Shown piece after piece: positions 1 to 8,809 of a DNA stretch of 64,000 nucleotides; the first letter of the stretch is position 1, and the number at the start of each line of letters is the position of its first letter. The DNA lies in contig CAMCUP010000006.1 in NCBI GenBank assembly GCA_945878885.1, forward strand, positions 1 through 64,000, given 5' to 3'. Made by a program: the position numbers and the translations under genes. Source of the DNA: Polynucleobacter meluiroseus (GTDB lineage: Bacteria > Pseudomonadota > Gammaproteobacteria > Burkholderiales > Burkholderiaceae). The notes below the pieces were generated by a model. It made no database searches. It was not told where the DNA came from and was given only the letters and a program-made list of their open reading frames with translations.

Positions 1-813
1 CGCATGCCAACCATTGTGGGTATTCGTCGGCGTGGCTATACCCCAGAAAGTCTGCGCTTATTTTGTGAACGGATTGGCGTCTCGAAAGCAGACAGTTGGA
101 TCGATATGAGTACCTTGGAACAGGCTTTGCGAGACGACCTGGATGCCAAGGCGCCGCGGGCTACTGCGGTACTAAAGCCGCTAAAACTGGTGATTGAAAA
201 CTTTCCTGAAAATGGTTCTGAAGCTTGCTCGGCCCCACGGCATCCGCATCATCCCGAATGGGGTAAGCGAGAATTTAACTTTACGCGTGAAGTTTGGATC
301 GAGGCCGATGACTTTATGTTGGAGCCAGTAAAAGGCTTCTTTCGACTTTATCCTCCCAACAATGACCAAGCAGGAGGACGCGTGCGTCTACGCCATGGTT
401 TTGTGATTGAATGTACTGGAGTTGAGTTGGATAGCAATGGTCAGGTAAAGCAAGTGAATGCGCGTTATTTTCCCGATAGCAAGAGTGGCACCCCAGGCTC
501 AGACAACTATAAAGTGAAGGGTAATATCCATTGGCTTAGCGTTGCTGAGGCTCTTGCTGTTGAGGTGCGTCTTTATGATCACTTGTTTACTGAGCCTCAT
601 CCCGATAGCGGCGAAAATAATTTTCTCGCTTACCTTAATCCAAATTCAAAAAAAATTATTACTGCATACCTCGAACCCAGCATGAAAACAGTCCAAGCCG
701 GCGAATGCTTTCAGTTTGAACGTCATGGATACTTTATTGCGGATGCCATCGACTCACAAGCTGGAAAGCCAGTCTTTAATCGGACGGTGGCACTAAAGGA
801 CACTTGGAAATAA
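1..813 (+). CDS. glnS: Glutamine--tRNA ligase, C-terminal part (5' end outside window)
   Basis: Class I aminoacyl-tRNA synthetase that charges tRNA-Gln with glutamine in the cytoplasm. The reading frame is open at base 1, and about 270 codons remain of a family length near 560-590. What is left starts in the end of the catalytic domain (the TIVGIRRRGYTPESLR helix typical of GlnRS) and continues through the two anticodon-binding beta-barrels (EFNFTREVWIE, VKGNIHWLS, ECFQFERHGYF). The HIGH and KMSKS signatures must lie upstream. The 3' end overlaps the convergent SDR gene by 38 bp. Identity is firm from the conserved C-terminal segments; the true start cannot be seen. Confidence 0.95.
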   Translation, partial: RMPTIVGIRRRGYTPESLRLFCERIGVSKADSWIDMSTLEQALRDDLDAKAPRATAVLKPLKLVIENFPENGSEACSAPRHPHHPEWGKREFNFTREVWIEADDFMLEPVKGFFRLYPPNNDQAGGRVRLRHGFVIECTGVELDSNGQVKQVNARYFPDSKSGTPGSDNYKVKGNIHWLSVAEALAVEVRLYDHLFTEPHPDSGENNFLAYLNPNSKKIITAYLEPSMKTVQAGECFQFERHGYFIADAIDSQAGKPVFNRTVALKDTWK

Positions 814-1684
814 AACTGGCGACGTTGGGATAGCGTAAAGCAATCTTTAACTCTTTCAGACGGGTATTACTCACCCGCCTTGACTCGCGCATAAATGACC
901 AGAGCATTGGGCTTACTTTTTCCTTGACGGCGGCAGCCGTTAAACGTGGCGGCCGCTCGAGCTGATAAGCATCAGCAACTTGATCAAAATAATCGCCCAT
1001 TTTCAGCTCTTCACCATCACAAGCATTAATGATTCGCTGGGGACGCCCACGAAATACTGCCGCACCAATAAGGCGGGCTAAATCATCGCTCTGAATATGG
1101 TTTGAATAGGCATCTTCAACGGCTAATAAAGCTGGGGTTCCCGCCTTCAGACGCTCAATGGGCAATCGATTGACATCGTAAATACCGGGCACCCGCAAAA
1201 TTGTCAAACTTGCTCGCTGCGTTAAAGCAAAGGTTCGTAATACCTGCTCAGCATCAACGCGGCGCTTTGCGCGCTCGCTTTGTGGGTCTATAGGCGTTGT
1301 TTCATGGACCCAAGAGCCGTTAGCGTCACCGTATACCCCTGTGGTACTGACATAAATCAAGCGCCTGACGACACCGCCACCTTGGGCTAAAATTCGCAGT
1401 AGATTGCGGGTTCGGCGATCTTGAATACCTGAGTTAGGTGGTGGCGCTAAATGAATGATGGTTTCTGCTAATCCACTGAGACGCCATAAGCTCTCAGGAT
1501 GATCAAGATTACCCAGAATAGGCAGTGCTCCAGCCTCTCGCAATGCAGGAAAGCGCGTTAACTGAGAAGTTAATGCAAAAATATGAAAGGCCGGTGCTAA
1601 CTGCTCAACAACTCTTAGCCCTATATCTCCACAGCCCACGATCAGGAGTCTAGGCTTGGCAAATTGGTGGGTGGCGTTACGCAT
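776..1684 (-). CDS. Atypical SDR-family NAD(P)-dependent epimerase/dehydratase-like protein
   Basis: Rossmann-fold protein of 302 aa, related to the YeeZ-like atypical short-chain dehydrogenases. The N-terminal nucleotide-binding loop is GCGDIG (residues 17-22) after a hydrophobic beta strand. A STTGVYGD segment follows at 113-120, where classical SDRs carry the active-site Tyr. The usual YxxxK lysine is not there (Tyr118 is followed by GDAN), so classical SDR catalysis is doubtful and the substrate is unknown. The ATG start is 37 bp from the divergent ferredoxin reductase start. The end overlaps glnS by 38 bp. Cytoplasmic, with no signal peptide. Family assignment is confident; function is not. 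Confidence 0.85.
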   Translation of the reverse strand: MRNATHQFAKPRLLIVGCGDIGLRVVEQLAPAFHIFALTSQLTRFPALREAGALPILGNLDHPESLWRLSGLAETIIHLAPPPNSGIQDRRTRNLLRILAQGGGVVRRLIYVSTTGVYGDANGSWVHETTPIDPQSERAKRRVDAEQVLRTFALTQRASLTILRVPGIYDVNRLPIERLKAGTPALLAVEDAYSNHIQSDDLARLIGAAVFRGRPQRIINACDGEELKMGDYFDQVADAYQLERPPRLTAAAVKEKVSPMLWSFMRESRRVSNTRLKELKIALRYPNVASFISKCPLVPPSD

Positions 1685-1721
1685 GAGTTATATCGTACCG
1701 ATTTATTGAAAGGAATGGGTT

Positions 1722-2831
1722 TTGGGGCATCGAGTCACACTGAAGGCTAGCGGCAAGGAGTTCATCGTCAACACCGATGAAACTATTTTAGAGGCCGCCC
1801 TACGCCAAGGAATTAACTTGCCTTACGGCTGCAAAAATGGTGCCTGCGGTTCTTGTAAAGGTAAAGTGATTTCAGGCCAAGTACAGCATGGCGATCATAG
1901 TGAGAGCGCTTTGAGTCGCGCTGAAGAATTAGCGGGTATGAGTCTATTTTGCTGTGCACAAGCTACAGCTGATCTCATGATTGAAGTACGTGAAGTGCAA
2001 GGCGGCGGTGATTTACCCGTTCGTAAAGTGCCCTGTCGCGTTAACACGATTACCCGCCCCACCACTGATGTGGCAATTTTACAATTACAACTGCCGGCAG
2101 CTGAACGCTTTCAATATTTAGCAGGGCAATATATTGAATTTTTACTCAAAGATGGTCAGCGCCGCGCCTACTCTTTAGCCACTGCGCCCGAATACGATGG
2201 GCCCCTCGAAGTCCAAATTCGTCATTTGCCAGGCGGTGTTTTTACTGATTTTGTTTTTGGACACAATCAGCCTAGTAGCAGTAGCATCAATGCAAGCGCC
2301 AATGCCAGCACCAAGCCAACACAATTTTTACAAGAGAAGGCAATCCTCCGTTTTGAAGGGCCCTTAGGTAGTTTCTTTTTGCGTGAAGAGTCGACTAAGC
2401 CCATACTCTTTTTGGCCGCAGGCACAGGCATTGCCCCAATTAAGGCCATCATTGAGCATATGATTGCCAAAAAAATTCAGCGGCCTATCAGCCTCTATTG
2501 GGGTGGCCGTCGACCCACCGATCTTTACCTTGATACGCTCTGCAAAAACTGGGCTAGCACCATCCCCGACTTTCACTATATTCCGGTAGTATCAGATGCA
2601 ATAACTGCCGACCAGTGGCAAGGTCGAACGGGCTTTGTTCACCAAGCAGTGATGCAAGACTTTCCCAGTCTAAAGGCTATGCAGGTTTATGCTTGTGGGT
2701 CGCCACTGATGGTTAATGCTGCACGGCGTGACTTTATAGGCCAATGCCAATTACCGGAAGCTGAATTTTTTGCTGACTCGTTTACCAGTGCCGCAGATTT
2801 ATCTCGCAGCTTAGATGAAACCGTTTCATAA
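1722..2831 (+). CDS. 2Fe-2S ferredoxin / FAD / NAD(P)H oxidoreductase (AscD- or MmoC-like)
   Basis: Three-domain flavin reductase of 369 aa. An N-terminal plant-type ferredoxin domain has ligands Cys37, Cys42, Cys45 and a Cys at 77 or 78. A ferredoxin-reductase FAD domain carries RAYSLA at 148-153, and an NAD domain carries GTGIAPI at 234-240 and a C-terminal YACGSP motif. Annotated relatives are often called CDP-6-deoxy-L-threo-D-glycero-4-hexulose-3-dehydrase reductase, but nothing here shows that substrate. Residues about 181-207 form a Ser/Asn/Ala-rich insertion inside the FAD domain. The start is TTG at 1722: an AGGA-type ribosome site precedes it, and an in-frame stop at 1707 excludes a longer protein. 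It may supply electrons to an unidentified oxygenase or desaturase. Confidence 0.88.
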   Translation: MGHRVTLKASGKEFIVNTDETILEAALRQGINLPYGCKNGACGSCKGKVISGQVQHGDHSESALSRAEELAGMSLFCCAQATADLMIEVREVQGGGDLPVRKVPCRVNTITRPTTDVAILQLQLPAAERFQYLAGQYIEFLLKDGQRRAYSLATAPEYDGPLEVQIRHLPGGVFTDFVFGHNQPSSSSINASANASTKPTQFLQEKAILRFEGPLGSFFLREESTKPILFLAAGTGIAPIKAIIEHMIAKKIQRPISLYWGGRRPTDLYLDTLCKNWASTIPDFHYIPVVSDAITADQWQGRTGFVHQAVMQDFPSLKAMQVYACGSPLMVNAARRDFIGQCQLPEAEFFADSFTSAADLSRSLDETVS

Positions 2832-2867
2832 TTCAGTTTTATTTAATTTAATTACCCCCATCGCCTC

Positions 2868-4055
2868 ATGACCAATAAAACGCTTAATACCGACGCCATC
2901 ATGTTTATTACCTCACGCCCAGAATTAATGATGGTGCAAGGTGAGGGTTCTTGGCTAACTGATCAAAACGGCAAGCGCTATCTCGACTTTATGCAAGGTT
3001 GGGCCGTAAATTGCTTAGGACATGCTAATCCTGGCATGATTGCGGCGCTGAATACCCAAGCCAAATTATTAATTAGTCCTAGCCCTGCGTTTTACAACGA
3101 ACCCATGCTGCGTTTAGCAAATCTACTGACTGCGAATAGCTGTTTTGATAAAGTTTTTTTTGCTAACAGTGGCGCCGAAGCAAATGAAGGGGCGATAAAG
3201 CTGGCGCGCAAATGGGGGCAAGTCAATAAGGCGGGGGCCTTTGAAATTATTACTTTTGATCATGGTTTTCATGGACGTACTCTAGCTACTATGAGTGCTT
3301 CTGGCAAACCAGGCTGGGATAGCATGTTTGCACCACAGGTTGCCGGCTTTCCGAAAGCCAATCTTAATGACCTAAGCTCGGTCATAGCCTGCATTACCGA
3401 TAACACCGTGGCGGTAATGGTAGAACCGGTTCAAGGTGAAGGGGGCGTCATTCCCTGTACACCAGAATTTATGCAAAATTTACGCCAACTCACGCAAGAG
3501 CGAAATATCTTATTGATAGTTGATGAAGTGCAATCGGGAAGCGGACGCACAGGTAGCTTATTTGCTTATGAACAATTTGGCATTAAGCCCGACATCATGA
3601 CCTTGGGTAAAGGTATTGGTGGTGGCGTTCCATTGGCAGCCCTATTAGCTACTGATGCAGTAGCTTGCTTTGTAGCTGGTAACCAAGGCGGTACTTACAA
3701 TGGTAATCCCCTCATGACAGCAGTAGGTATTAGTGTTGTTGAACAACTCTTAGCCCCCCAATTTTTAGCGCAAGTACAAGCTAAAGGCGAATTATTGCGC
3801 AATGAATTACGCCAATTGGTTGCGGAATTTCATTTAGAAGGAGAGCGGGGAATGGGCATGTTGCGGGCCTTAATGTTAGGTCGCGAAATTGGCCCCAAAC
3901 TCGTTGAAATGGCTCGTGATCAAAATCCAGTAGGACTTTTGATTAACTCACCACAACCCGATTTATTGCGTTTTATGCCCGCCTTGAACACCAGTGATGA
4001 TGACATTCGCTTAATGGCTTCGATGCTACGCGAACTACTCAAGCAATTGGCTTAA
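2868..4055 (+). CDS. argD: Acetylornithine (succinyldiaminopimelate) aminotransferase
   Basis: PLP-dependent class III aminotransferase of 395 aa. It converts N-acetylglutamate semialdehyde to N-acetylornithine in arginine synthesis, and relatives also serve lysine synthesis. Visible motifs are [10 protein letters not shown] near 100-109, [10 protein letters not shown], the cofactor-binding DEVQSG at 219-224, and the PLP Schiff-base Lys248 in TLGKGIGGG. Length matches the family. It starts at ATG 2868, 36 bp after the reductase stop, so it may share that transcript. argG and argF are also in this window but more than 23 kb away, so there is no arg operon. Closely related GABA or ornithine aminotransferases cannot be fully excluded. 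Confidence 0.9.
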   Translation: MTNKTLNTDAIMFITSRPELMMVQGEGSWLTDQNGKRYLDFMQGWAVNCLGHANPGMIAALNTQAKLLISPSPAFYNEPMLRLANLLTANSCFDKVFFANSGAEANEGAIKLARKWGQVNKAGAFEIITFDHGFHGRTLATMSASGKPGWDSMFAPQVAGFPKANLNDLSSVIACITDNTVAVMVEPVQGEGGVIPCTPEFMQNLRQLTQERNILLIVDEVQSGSGRTGSLFAYEQFGIKPDIMTLGKGIGGGVPLAALLATDAVACFVAGNQGGTYNGNPLMTAVGISVVEQLLAPQFLAQVQAKGELLRNELRQLVAEFHLEGERGMGMLRALMLGREIGPKLVEMARDQNPVGLLINSPQPDLLRFMPALNTSDDDIRLMASMLRELLKQLA

Positions 4056-4078
4056 GCGGCCCCTACTGGGTTTTAAGT

Positions 4079-4106
4079 GGGTATAGACTTGGCTCGGTCT
4101 ACTCCC
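4079..4106. terminator. Imperfect hairpin between convergent argD and livF
   Basis: The 51-bp gap between the convergent argD and livF stops contains an imperfect inverted repeat: arms 4079-4088 and 4097-4106, eight of ten pairs, 8-nt loop. No strong T-run follows on either strand, so a role as a bidirectional terminator is only a suggestion from position. Confidence 0.3.
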
Positions 4107-4817
4107 TTATTCACCTAAGTAGGCCTTGCGAACTCTTGCATCGGCCATGAGTTCAGTACCAGAACCCGCCAAAGTAATGAGCCCGCTTTCCATGACGTAA
4201 GCTCGCTGCGCAAGCTGCAGGGCTAAACGTGCATTTTGCTCAACCAATAAAATCGTCATACCTGTTTTAGTTAAAGTACTAATAACATTAAAAATTGTTT
4301 CGACCATTAGTGGTGCTAGTCCCATTGATGGTTCATCTAACAATAATAATTTCGGTTGGGCCATCAGCGCCCTACCCATCGCCACCATCTGCTGCTCTCC
4401 CCCCGAAAGCGTTCCCGAAATTTGTGAGCTACGCTCCTTTAGGCGGGGGAAAAATGTGTAGACCTGATCTAAAAGACGTTTAAATTCGGCTGGATTTTGC
4501 TGTAGAAAAGCGCCCATTTGTAAATTTTCAAAAACATTCATGCGCTTAAATACCCCACGTCCTTCGGGCACTAAACTTAAACCGCGCTTGACCAAATCAT
4601 AGGCAGGCAAATGGCTGACACTATTACGATTAAATTCAATCTCTCCACCACTCACCTGAATAATACCGGCTAAGGCATTTAAAGTGGAGCTTTTACCAGC
4701 GCCATTGGCGCCGATTAGCGCCACCAATTCTCCAGGCTTAATCTCAAAGTCAATGCCCTTAACGGCTGCTATACCGCCATAAGATACTTTGAGGCCGCTA
4801 ACTTGCAAAATATTCAT
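4107..4817 (-). CDS. livF: Branched-chain amino acid ABC transporter, ATPase LivF
   Basis: One of two ATP-binding subunits that power uptake of leucine, isoleucine and valine through LivH and LivM at the inner membrane. The 236-aa protein has Walker A GANGAGKS (36-43), ABC signature LSGGEQQ (137-143), Walker B LLLLDEP (157-163) and a PEGRGVF segment typical of LivF. It is last in the livK-H-M-G-F run and overlaps livG by one base, so it is probably translated from the same mRNA. HAAT-family importers can carry other amino acids or amides, so the exact ligand is inferred from the whole operon. Confidence 0.93.
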   Translation of the reverse strand: MNILQVSGLKVSYGGIAAVKGIDFEIKPGELVALIGANGAGKSSTLNALAGIIQVSGGEIEFNRNSVSHLPAYDLVKRGLSLVPEGRGVFKRMNVFENLQMGAFLQQNPAEFKRLLDQVYTFFPRLKERSSQISGTLSGGEQQMVAMGRALMAQPKLLLLDEPSMGLAPLMVETIFNVISTLTKTGMTILLVEQNARLALQLAQRAYVMESGLITLAGSGTELMADARVRKAYLGE

Positions 4818-5578
4818 TAGCCATTACCCAAGTAAGCGCGTATTACTTCGGGATTATGACGAACCTCGGTTGGGCTTCCTGCTGCAATGGTCTTACCATA
4901 ATCTAGCACCGTCATGGTATCGCATATCCCCATTACCAAACTGACATCATGCTCAATTAATAAAATTGTTTTGCCATCATTGCGAATGCGTAAGAGTAAT
5001 TCACGTAAATCTAATTTCTCGGTCGCATTCATGCCTGCAGCGGGTTCATCGAGCGCTAATAGCAAAGGATCAGTAGCTAAAGCACGCGCAATTTCTAAGC
5101 GACGTTGAAAGCCGTAAGATAAATTACTCGCTGTATGGTTGGCAAAATTGCTTAAGCCAACATAATGTAAAAGCGCTAATGACTTTTCATTAATCGCCTT
5201 TTCTTCACGCTGCACACGCTGACTACGAATAATCGCGCCCAATACTCCCGTACGCGAACGACAATGGCAGCCCACCATCACATTTTCTAGGGCGGTCATT
5301 GCTCCAAATAAGCGAATATTTTGAAAAGTACGGGCGATGCCAGCTTGTGTTACTTGCGCAACTGATTGGGGTGAATAGGGTTTGCCATTAAATTGAAATT
5401 GACCACTATCGGCAGGATATAAGCCGGTAATCACATTAAAAAAAGTGGTTTTACCAGCACCATTGGGGCCGATTAAACCAGCTATGCCGCCTACTGGCAC
5501 AGCTAAGCCGACATGATCTAGGGCATGCACGCCGCCAAAAAATTTAGATACATTCTCTACGCTGAGTAAATTACTCAT
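4817..5578 (-). CDS. livG: Branched-chain amino acid ABC transporter, ATPase LivG
   Basis: Second ATPase of the liv importer, 253 aa from the chosen start. Walker A is GPNGAGKT at 37-44. The signature is the LivG-type LSYGFQRRLEIARAL rather than LSGGQ, which is normal for this subunit, and Walker B is LLALDEP. The ATG at 5578 was chosen over an upstream in-frame start at 5605: it forms an ATGA overlap with the livM stop and gives the usual MSNLL-type N-terminus. That overlap suggests translational coupling. It pairs with LivF as a heterodimer in the cytoplasm. Confidence 0.93.
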   Translation of the reverse strand: MSNLLSVENVSKFFGGVHALDHVGLAVPVGGIAGLIGPNGAGKTTFFNVITGLYPADSGQFQFNGKPYSPQSVAQVTQAGIARTFQNIRLFGAMTALENVMVGCHCRSRTGVLGAIIRSQRVQREEKAINEKSLALLHYVGLSNFANHTASNLSYGFQRRLEIARALATDPLLLALDEPAAGMNATEKLDLRELLLRIRNDGKTILLIEHDVSLVMGICDTMTVLDYGKTIAAGSPTEVRHNPEVIRAYLGNG

Positions 5579-6675
5579 GACGTTGATGCTCCGCGCTTTT
5601 GCCAAATCCCTTTGGGACGATAGAGCATGATTAAAATTAGAGCCAAACCATAAATTAACTGGCGCAAAATTTCTGCATCAACAATGACATGACCAAAGAG
5701 CGCATTTTGTATTGGCTGCACGACGCCACGCAATACTTCGGGAAAAATGGCTAGCAGTACGGCGCCCAAAATCACTCCAGGAATGTGGCCAATGCCGCCC
5801 AAGACTACCATCGCTAACACCACAATCGATTCCCAGAGGGTAAAAGACTCCGGCGAAACAAATCCCTGAAAGGCGGCAAATAAAACCCCAGCTATACCAG
5901 CGAATGAAGCGCCAATCGCAAACGCCAGTAATTTCATATTACGGGTGTTGATACCCATTGCTTGGGCTGCAACTTCATCCTCACGAATTGCTACCCAAGC
6001 TCGGCCAATACGCGAATTTTGTAAGCGCATGCAGATCACAGTCGCAATGCATGCTAAAACTAGAAAAAGATAGAAAATTAAATATAAAGCTGGAACTTGG
6101 ATAAAACCAAGATCTAATGATTGGGCAAAAGAAATGCCAAAGAGCTCGATTGAGTCGATTGCCCTAATGCCTTTAGGCCCATTCGTGAGATTAATGGGTC
6201 GATCTAAGTTATTTAAAAAAATGCGAATGATTTCACCAAAACCTAAAGTCACAATCGCTAAATAATCTCCCCGTAGCTTCAGCGTCGGCACGCCCAAAAT
6301 GACGCCAAAGGTTGCTGCTAAAAGCGCACCAATCAAACAAGCAAGCCAAATTGGGCTGTGCATACCCCCCGGAAATAAAGCGGCGATAGCCGCAAAAGAT
6401 TGCGTCAGATGAGGTGAAGCCAGCAAAGCAAATGTGTAGGCGCCCAAGGCATAAAAAGCGATAAAGCCTAAATCGAGTAAACCAGCAAAACCAACAACAA
6501 CATTTAAACCCAGTGCCAATACAACATATAGCAAAGCAAAATCGAGTACTCTCACCCAGTAATTGCCCCCTACAGAGCCAACACACCAAGGCAAAATGAG
6601 TAGGCTTAGAGTCGTCAACAAGAAAAGAATGCGTCGCTTAGAAATAAAATTAAGCACGATCGGAAACCCGCTCAC
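5575..6675 (-). CDS. livM: Branched-chain amino acid ABC transporter, permease LivM
   Basis: Inner-membrane permease subunit of the liv importer, 366 aa and strongly hydrophobic with about ten predicted membrane spans. It has the LivM-type GPKGIRAID stretch after the TLGFGEIIRI segment, and the permease coupling loop contains RAWVAIREDEVAAQAMGIN. The start used is GTG at 6675, which overlaps the livH stop by 26 bp; another GTG at 6657 would shorten the overlap to 8 bp and cannot be excluded. It ends in an ATGA overlap with livG. Confidence 0.92.
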   Translation of the reverse strand: MSGFPIVLNFISKRRILFLLTTLSLLILPWCVGSVGGNYWVRVLDFALLYVVLALGLNVVVGFAGLLDLGFIAFYALGAYTFALLASPHLTQSFAAIAALFPGGMHSPIWLACLIGALLAATFGVILGVPTLKLRGDYLAIVTLGFGEIIRIFLNNLDRPINLTNGPKGIRAIDSIELFGISFAQSLDLGFIQVPALYLIFYLFLVLACIATVICMRLQNSRIGRAWVAIREDEVAAQAMGINTRNMKLLAFAIGASFAGIAGVLFAAFQGFVSPESFTLWESIVVLAMVVLGGIGHIPGVILGAVLLAIFPEVLRGVVQPIQNALFGHVIVDAEILRQLIYGLALILIMLYRPKGIWQKRGASTS

Positions 6676-7585
6676 CTAGTAAGCCACTTGGGCGTAATAC
6701 CAAAACTAGAATCAACACAATGAAGGCAAAAATATCTTGGTAATTAGAGCCCAATGCACCACCCGTTAAATCGCCAATATAGCCAGCTCCTAGTGATTCA
6801 ATTAAGCCCAGCAGTAATCCCCCTAACATTGCCCCACGGATATTACCAATACCACCCAACACGGCAGCTGTGAAAGCTTTAAGACCAGGAATGAAGCCCA
6901 TATAAAAATTCGCATTGCCATAGTTGGTGGCAATCATCACACCAGCCAAGCCTGCCAAAGCACCACCTAACATAAAGGTAATAGAAATGACCCGATTAGG
7001 ATTAACACCCATGAGCGCAGCTATTTGGGTTTGTTCAGCAGTTGCACGCATGGCTCGACCTAAACGGGTACGCTCGACTAATAGCAATAAAGCACACATC
7101 ACCAGAAAAGCGATAGCAATAATAATTAATTCTTTGCCAGTAATCGTAACGGCACTATTAAATAATTGAATCGGTAGTGAAGGTAGCAACTGCGGATACA
7201 TCAACGGATCTCGCGACCACACCATCATGGCAATCGTCTGCAATAAAATCGACATGCCGATAGCTGAAATGAGTGGCGCAAGGCGAGGTGCATTGCGCAG
7301 GGGTCGGTAGGCTACTCGATCGATCGTGTAACTGAGTACAGCGCAAATTGCCATCGTAATCAGCAAGACCAACACCAATACTAGCCAGCCTGGGAGCACA
7401 TTTGTTAGCCCCATTACCCACTGAATTAAGGTAAGTGAAACTAAAGCGCCAATCATTAAGACTTCGCCATGGGCAAAATTAATAATGCCCAAAACACCAT
7501 ACACCATGGTGTAGCCCAAGGCTATTAAGGCATAAATACTACCTAAAACTAGACCATTAACTAGCTGCTGGAGGAGGGTTTCCAT
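6650..7585 (-). CDS. livH: Branched-chain amino acid ABC transporter, permease LivH
   Basis: Inner-membrane permease of 311 aa and partner of LivM. It opens with the family-typical QQLVNGLVLGSIYALIALGY helix and has the GIINFAHGE motif near residues 33-41. The coupling loop GRAMRATAEQTQIAALMGVN is in the C-terminal half. About eight membrane helices are apparent. It starts at ATG 7585, only 8 bp after livK, and its end overlaps livM, so the five genes look like one transcript read from livK. Confidence 0.94.
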   Translation of the reverse strand: METLLQQLVNGLVLGSIYALIALGYTMVYGVLGIINFAHGEVLMIGALVSLTLIQWVMGLTNVLPGWLVLVLVLLITMAICAVLSYTIDRVAYRPLRNAPRLAPLISAIGMSILLQTIAMMVWSRDPLMYPQLLPSLPIQLFNSAVTITGKELIIIAIAFLVMCALLLLVERTRLGRAMRATAEQTQIAALMGVNPNRVISITFMLGGALAGLAGVMIATNYGNANFYMGFIPGLKAFTAAVLGGIGNIRGAMLGGLLLGLIESLGAGYIGDLTGGALGSNYQDIFAFIVLILVLVLRPSGLLGERVSDRA

Positions 7586-7593
7586 CCGCCCAT

Positions 7594-8787
7594 TTACATT
7601 TTGACGATATCAAGTACTGCTTTCTTTTTGTCTTTGTATTCGTAAAGAGAAATAACACCCTGCTGCATATCGCCTTGTTTATCAAAAGCAATATTGCCAG
7701 ATAATCCATTCATTTTGGTATCGGGCATGACTAGCAAAATTTTGGCAGCATCAGTCGATTTAGCCCGCTTCATTGCGTCAACTAAAACATAAACAGCGTC
7801 ATAGGTAAAGGGTGAGTAAATTTGTACTTCAGTATTAAAGCGCTCTTTATAACGCTTCTGAAAATCATTACCATTAGCCATCTTGCTTAAAGCCATTCCT
7901 GCCTCAGAGCAAGTCACATTTACTACAGCATCACCAGCTAAGTCGGCCAGCTTTTCGGTACACATGCCATCACCACCCACTATCTTGGCAGTGATACCTA
8001 GCTCCTTCGCCTGTTTAGCCAACGGCCCGCCAGTAGCATCCATACCACCATACATAATGACGTCGGGCTTGGTGCCTTTAATTTTAGTCAAAATAGCTTT
8101 GAAATCAGTGGCCTTATTATTACTAGCTTCGCGCGCCACAATTTTGAGGCCAGCAGCTTTAACGGCTTTCTCAAACTCGTCAGCTAACCCTTTGCCATAT
8201 TGAGTGGCATCGTCAATAATTGCGACCGATTTAGCCTGTAATTTTTGCGTAACATAGTTAGCAAGGGCCGGTCCTTGTTGTGCATCTGTCGCCACCAAAC
8301 GGTAAGTTGTTTTAAAACCTTGCTTAGTATATTCAGGATTAGTTGCCGATGGAGAAATTTGGGTAATACCGGCATCACTATAAATTTTTGAAGCTGGAAT
8401 ACTCGTACCAGAATTGAGGTGCCCTACTACCGCCGCCACTTTGCTATCGACTAATTTTTGTGCTACTTGGGTGGCAGTCTTTGGATCCTCAGCGTCATCC
8501 TCTGGTACCAAAGTGAGAAATATTTTTTTACCCTCAATTACGAAACCGGTTTTATTAATTTCTTCAATCGCCAAACGTGCGCCATTCTCATTATCCTTAC
8601 CTAAGTGTGCAATGGGTCCAGTTAAAGGAGCAACGTGACCAATCTTCACTTCAGTGGCATCGGCTGGAACTGCCGCAGCCGTTTTTTTATCGCTTTTGCC
8701 GCATGCGCCAAGAAGCGATACTAAAAAAATGGCACTGACTGCGATACTAATTTGGCGCAAAGTAAAGCGCTGAAATGATGCCTGCAT
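7594..8787 (-). CDS. livK: Branched-chain amino acid binding protein LivK, predicted lipoprotein
   Basis: Type I periplasmic substrate-binding protein of 397 aa that delivers ligand to LivHM. The N-terminus has basic residues, a hydrophobic stretch and a lipobox ending L26-G27-A28-C29, so lipidation at Cys29 is predicted. The mature part shows the family segments VKIGHVAPLTGPIAHLGKDN, the QISPSATNPE region and IDDATQYGKGL. ATG at 8787 was chosen because a good GAGGTG ribosome site lies 6 bases upstream. An in-frame GTG at 8796 would put that site inside the gene. The residue after Cys is Gly, which normally allows outer-membrane sorting. It heads the liv operon; no regulator is adjacent. Confidence 0.9.
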   Translation of the reverse strand: MQASFQRFTLRQISIAVSAIFLVSLLGACGKSDKKTAAAVPADATEVKIGHVAPLTGPIAHLGKDNENGARLAIEEINKTGFVIEGKKIFLTLVPEDDAEDPKTATQVAQKLVDSKVAAVVGHLNSGTSIPASKIYSDAGITQISPSATNPEYTKQGFKTTYRLVATDAQQGPALANYVTQKLQAKSVAIIDDATQYGKGLADEFEKAVKAAGLKIVAREASNNKATDFKAILTKIKGTKPDVIMYGGMDATGGPLAKQAKELGITAKIVGGDGMCTEKLADLAGDAVVNVTCSEAGMALSKMANGNDFQKRYKERFNTEVQIYSPFTYDAVYVLVDAMKRAKSTDAAKILLVMPDTKMNGLSGNIAFDKQGDMQQGVISLYEYKDKKKAVLDIVKM

Positions 8788-8809
8788 ATTGTTCACCTCT
8801 GAAATGAAA

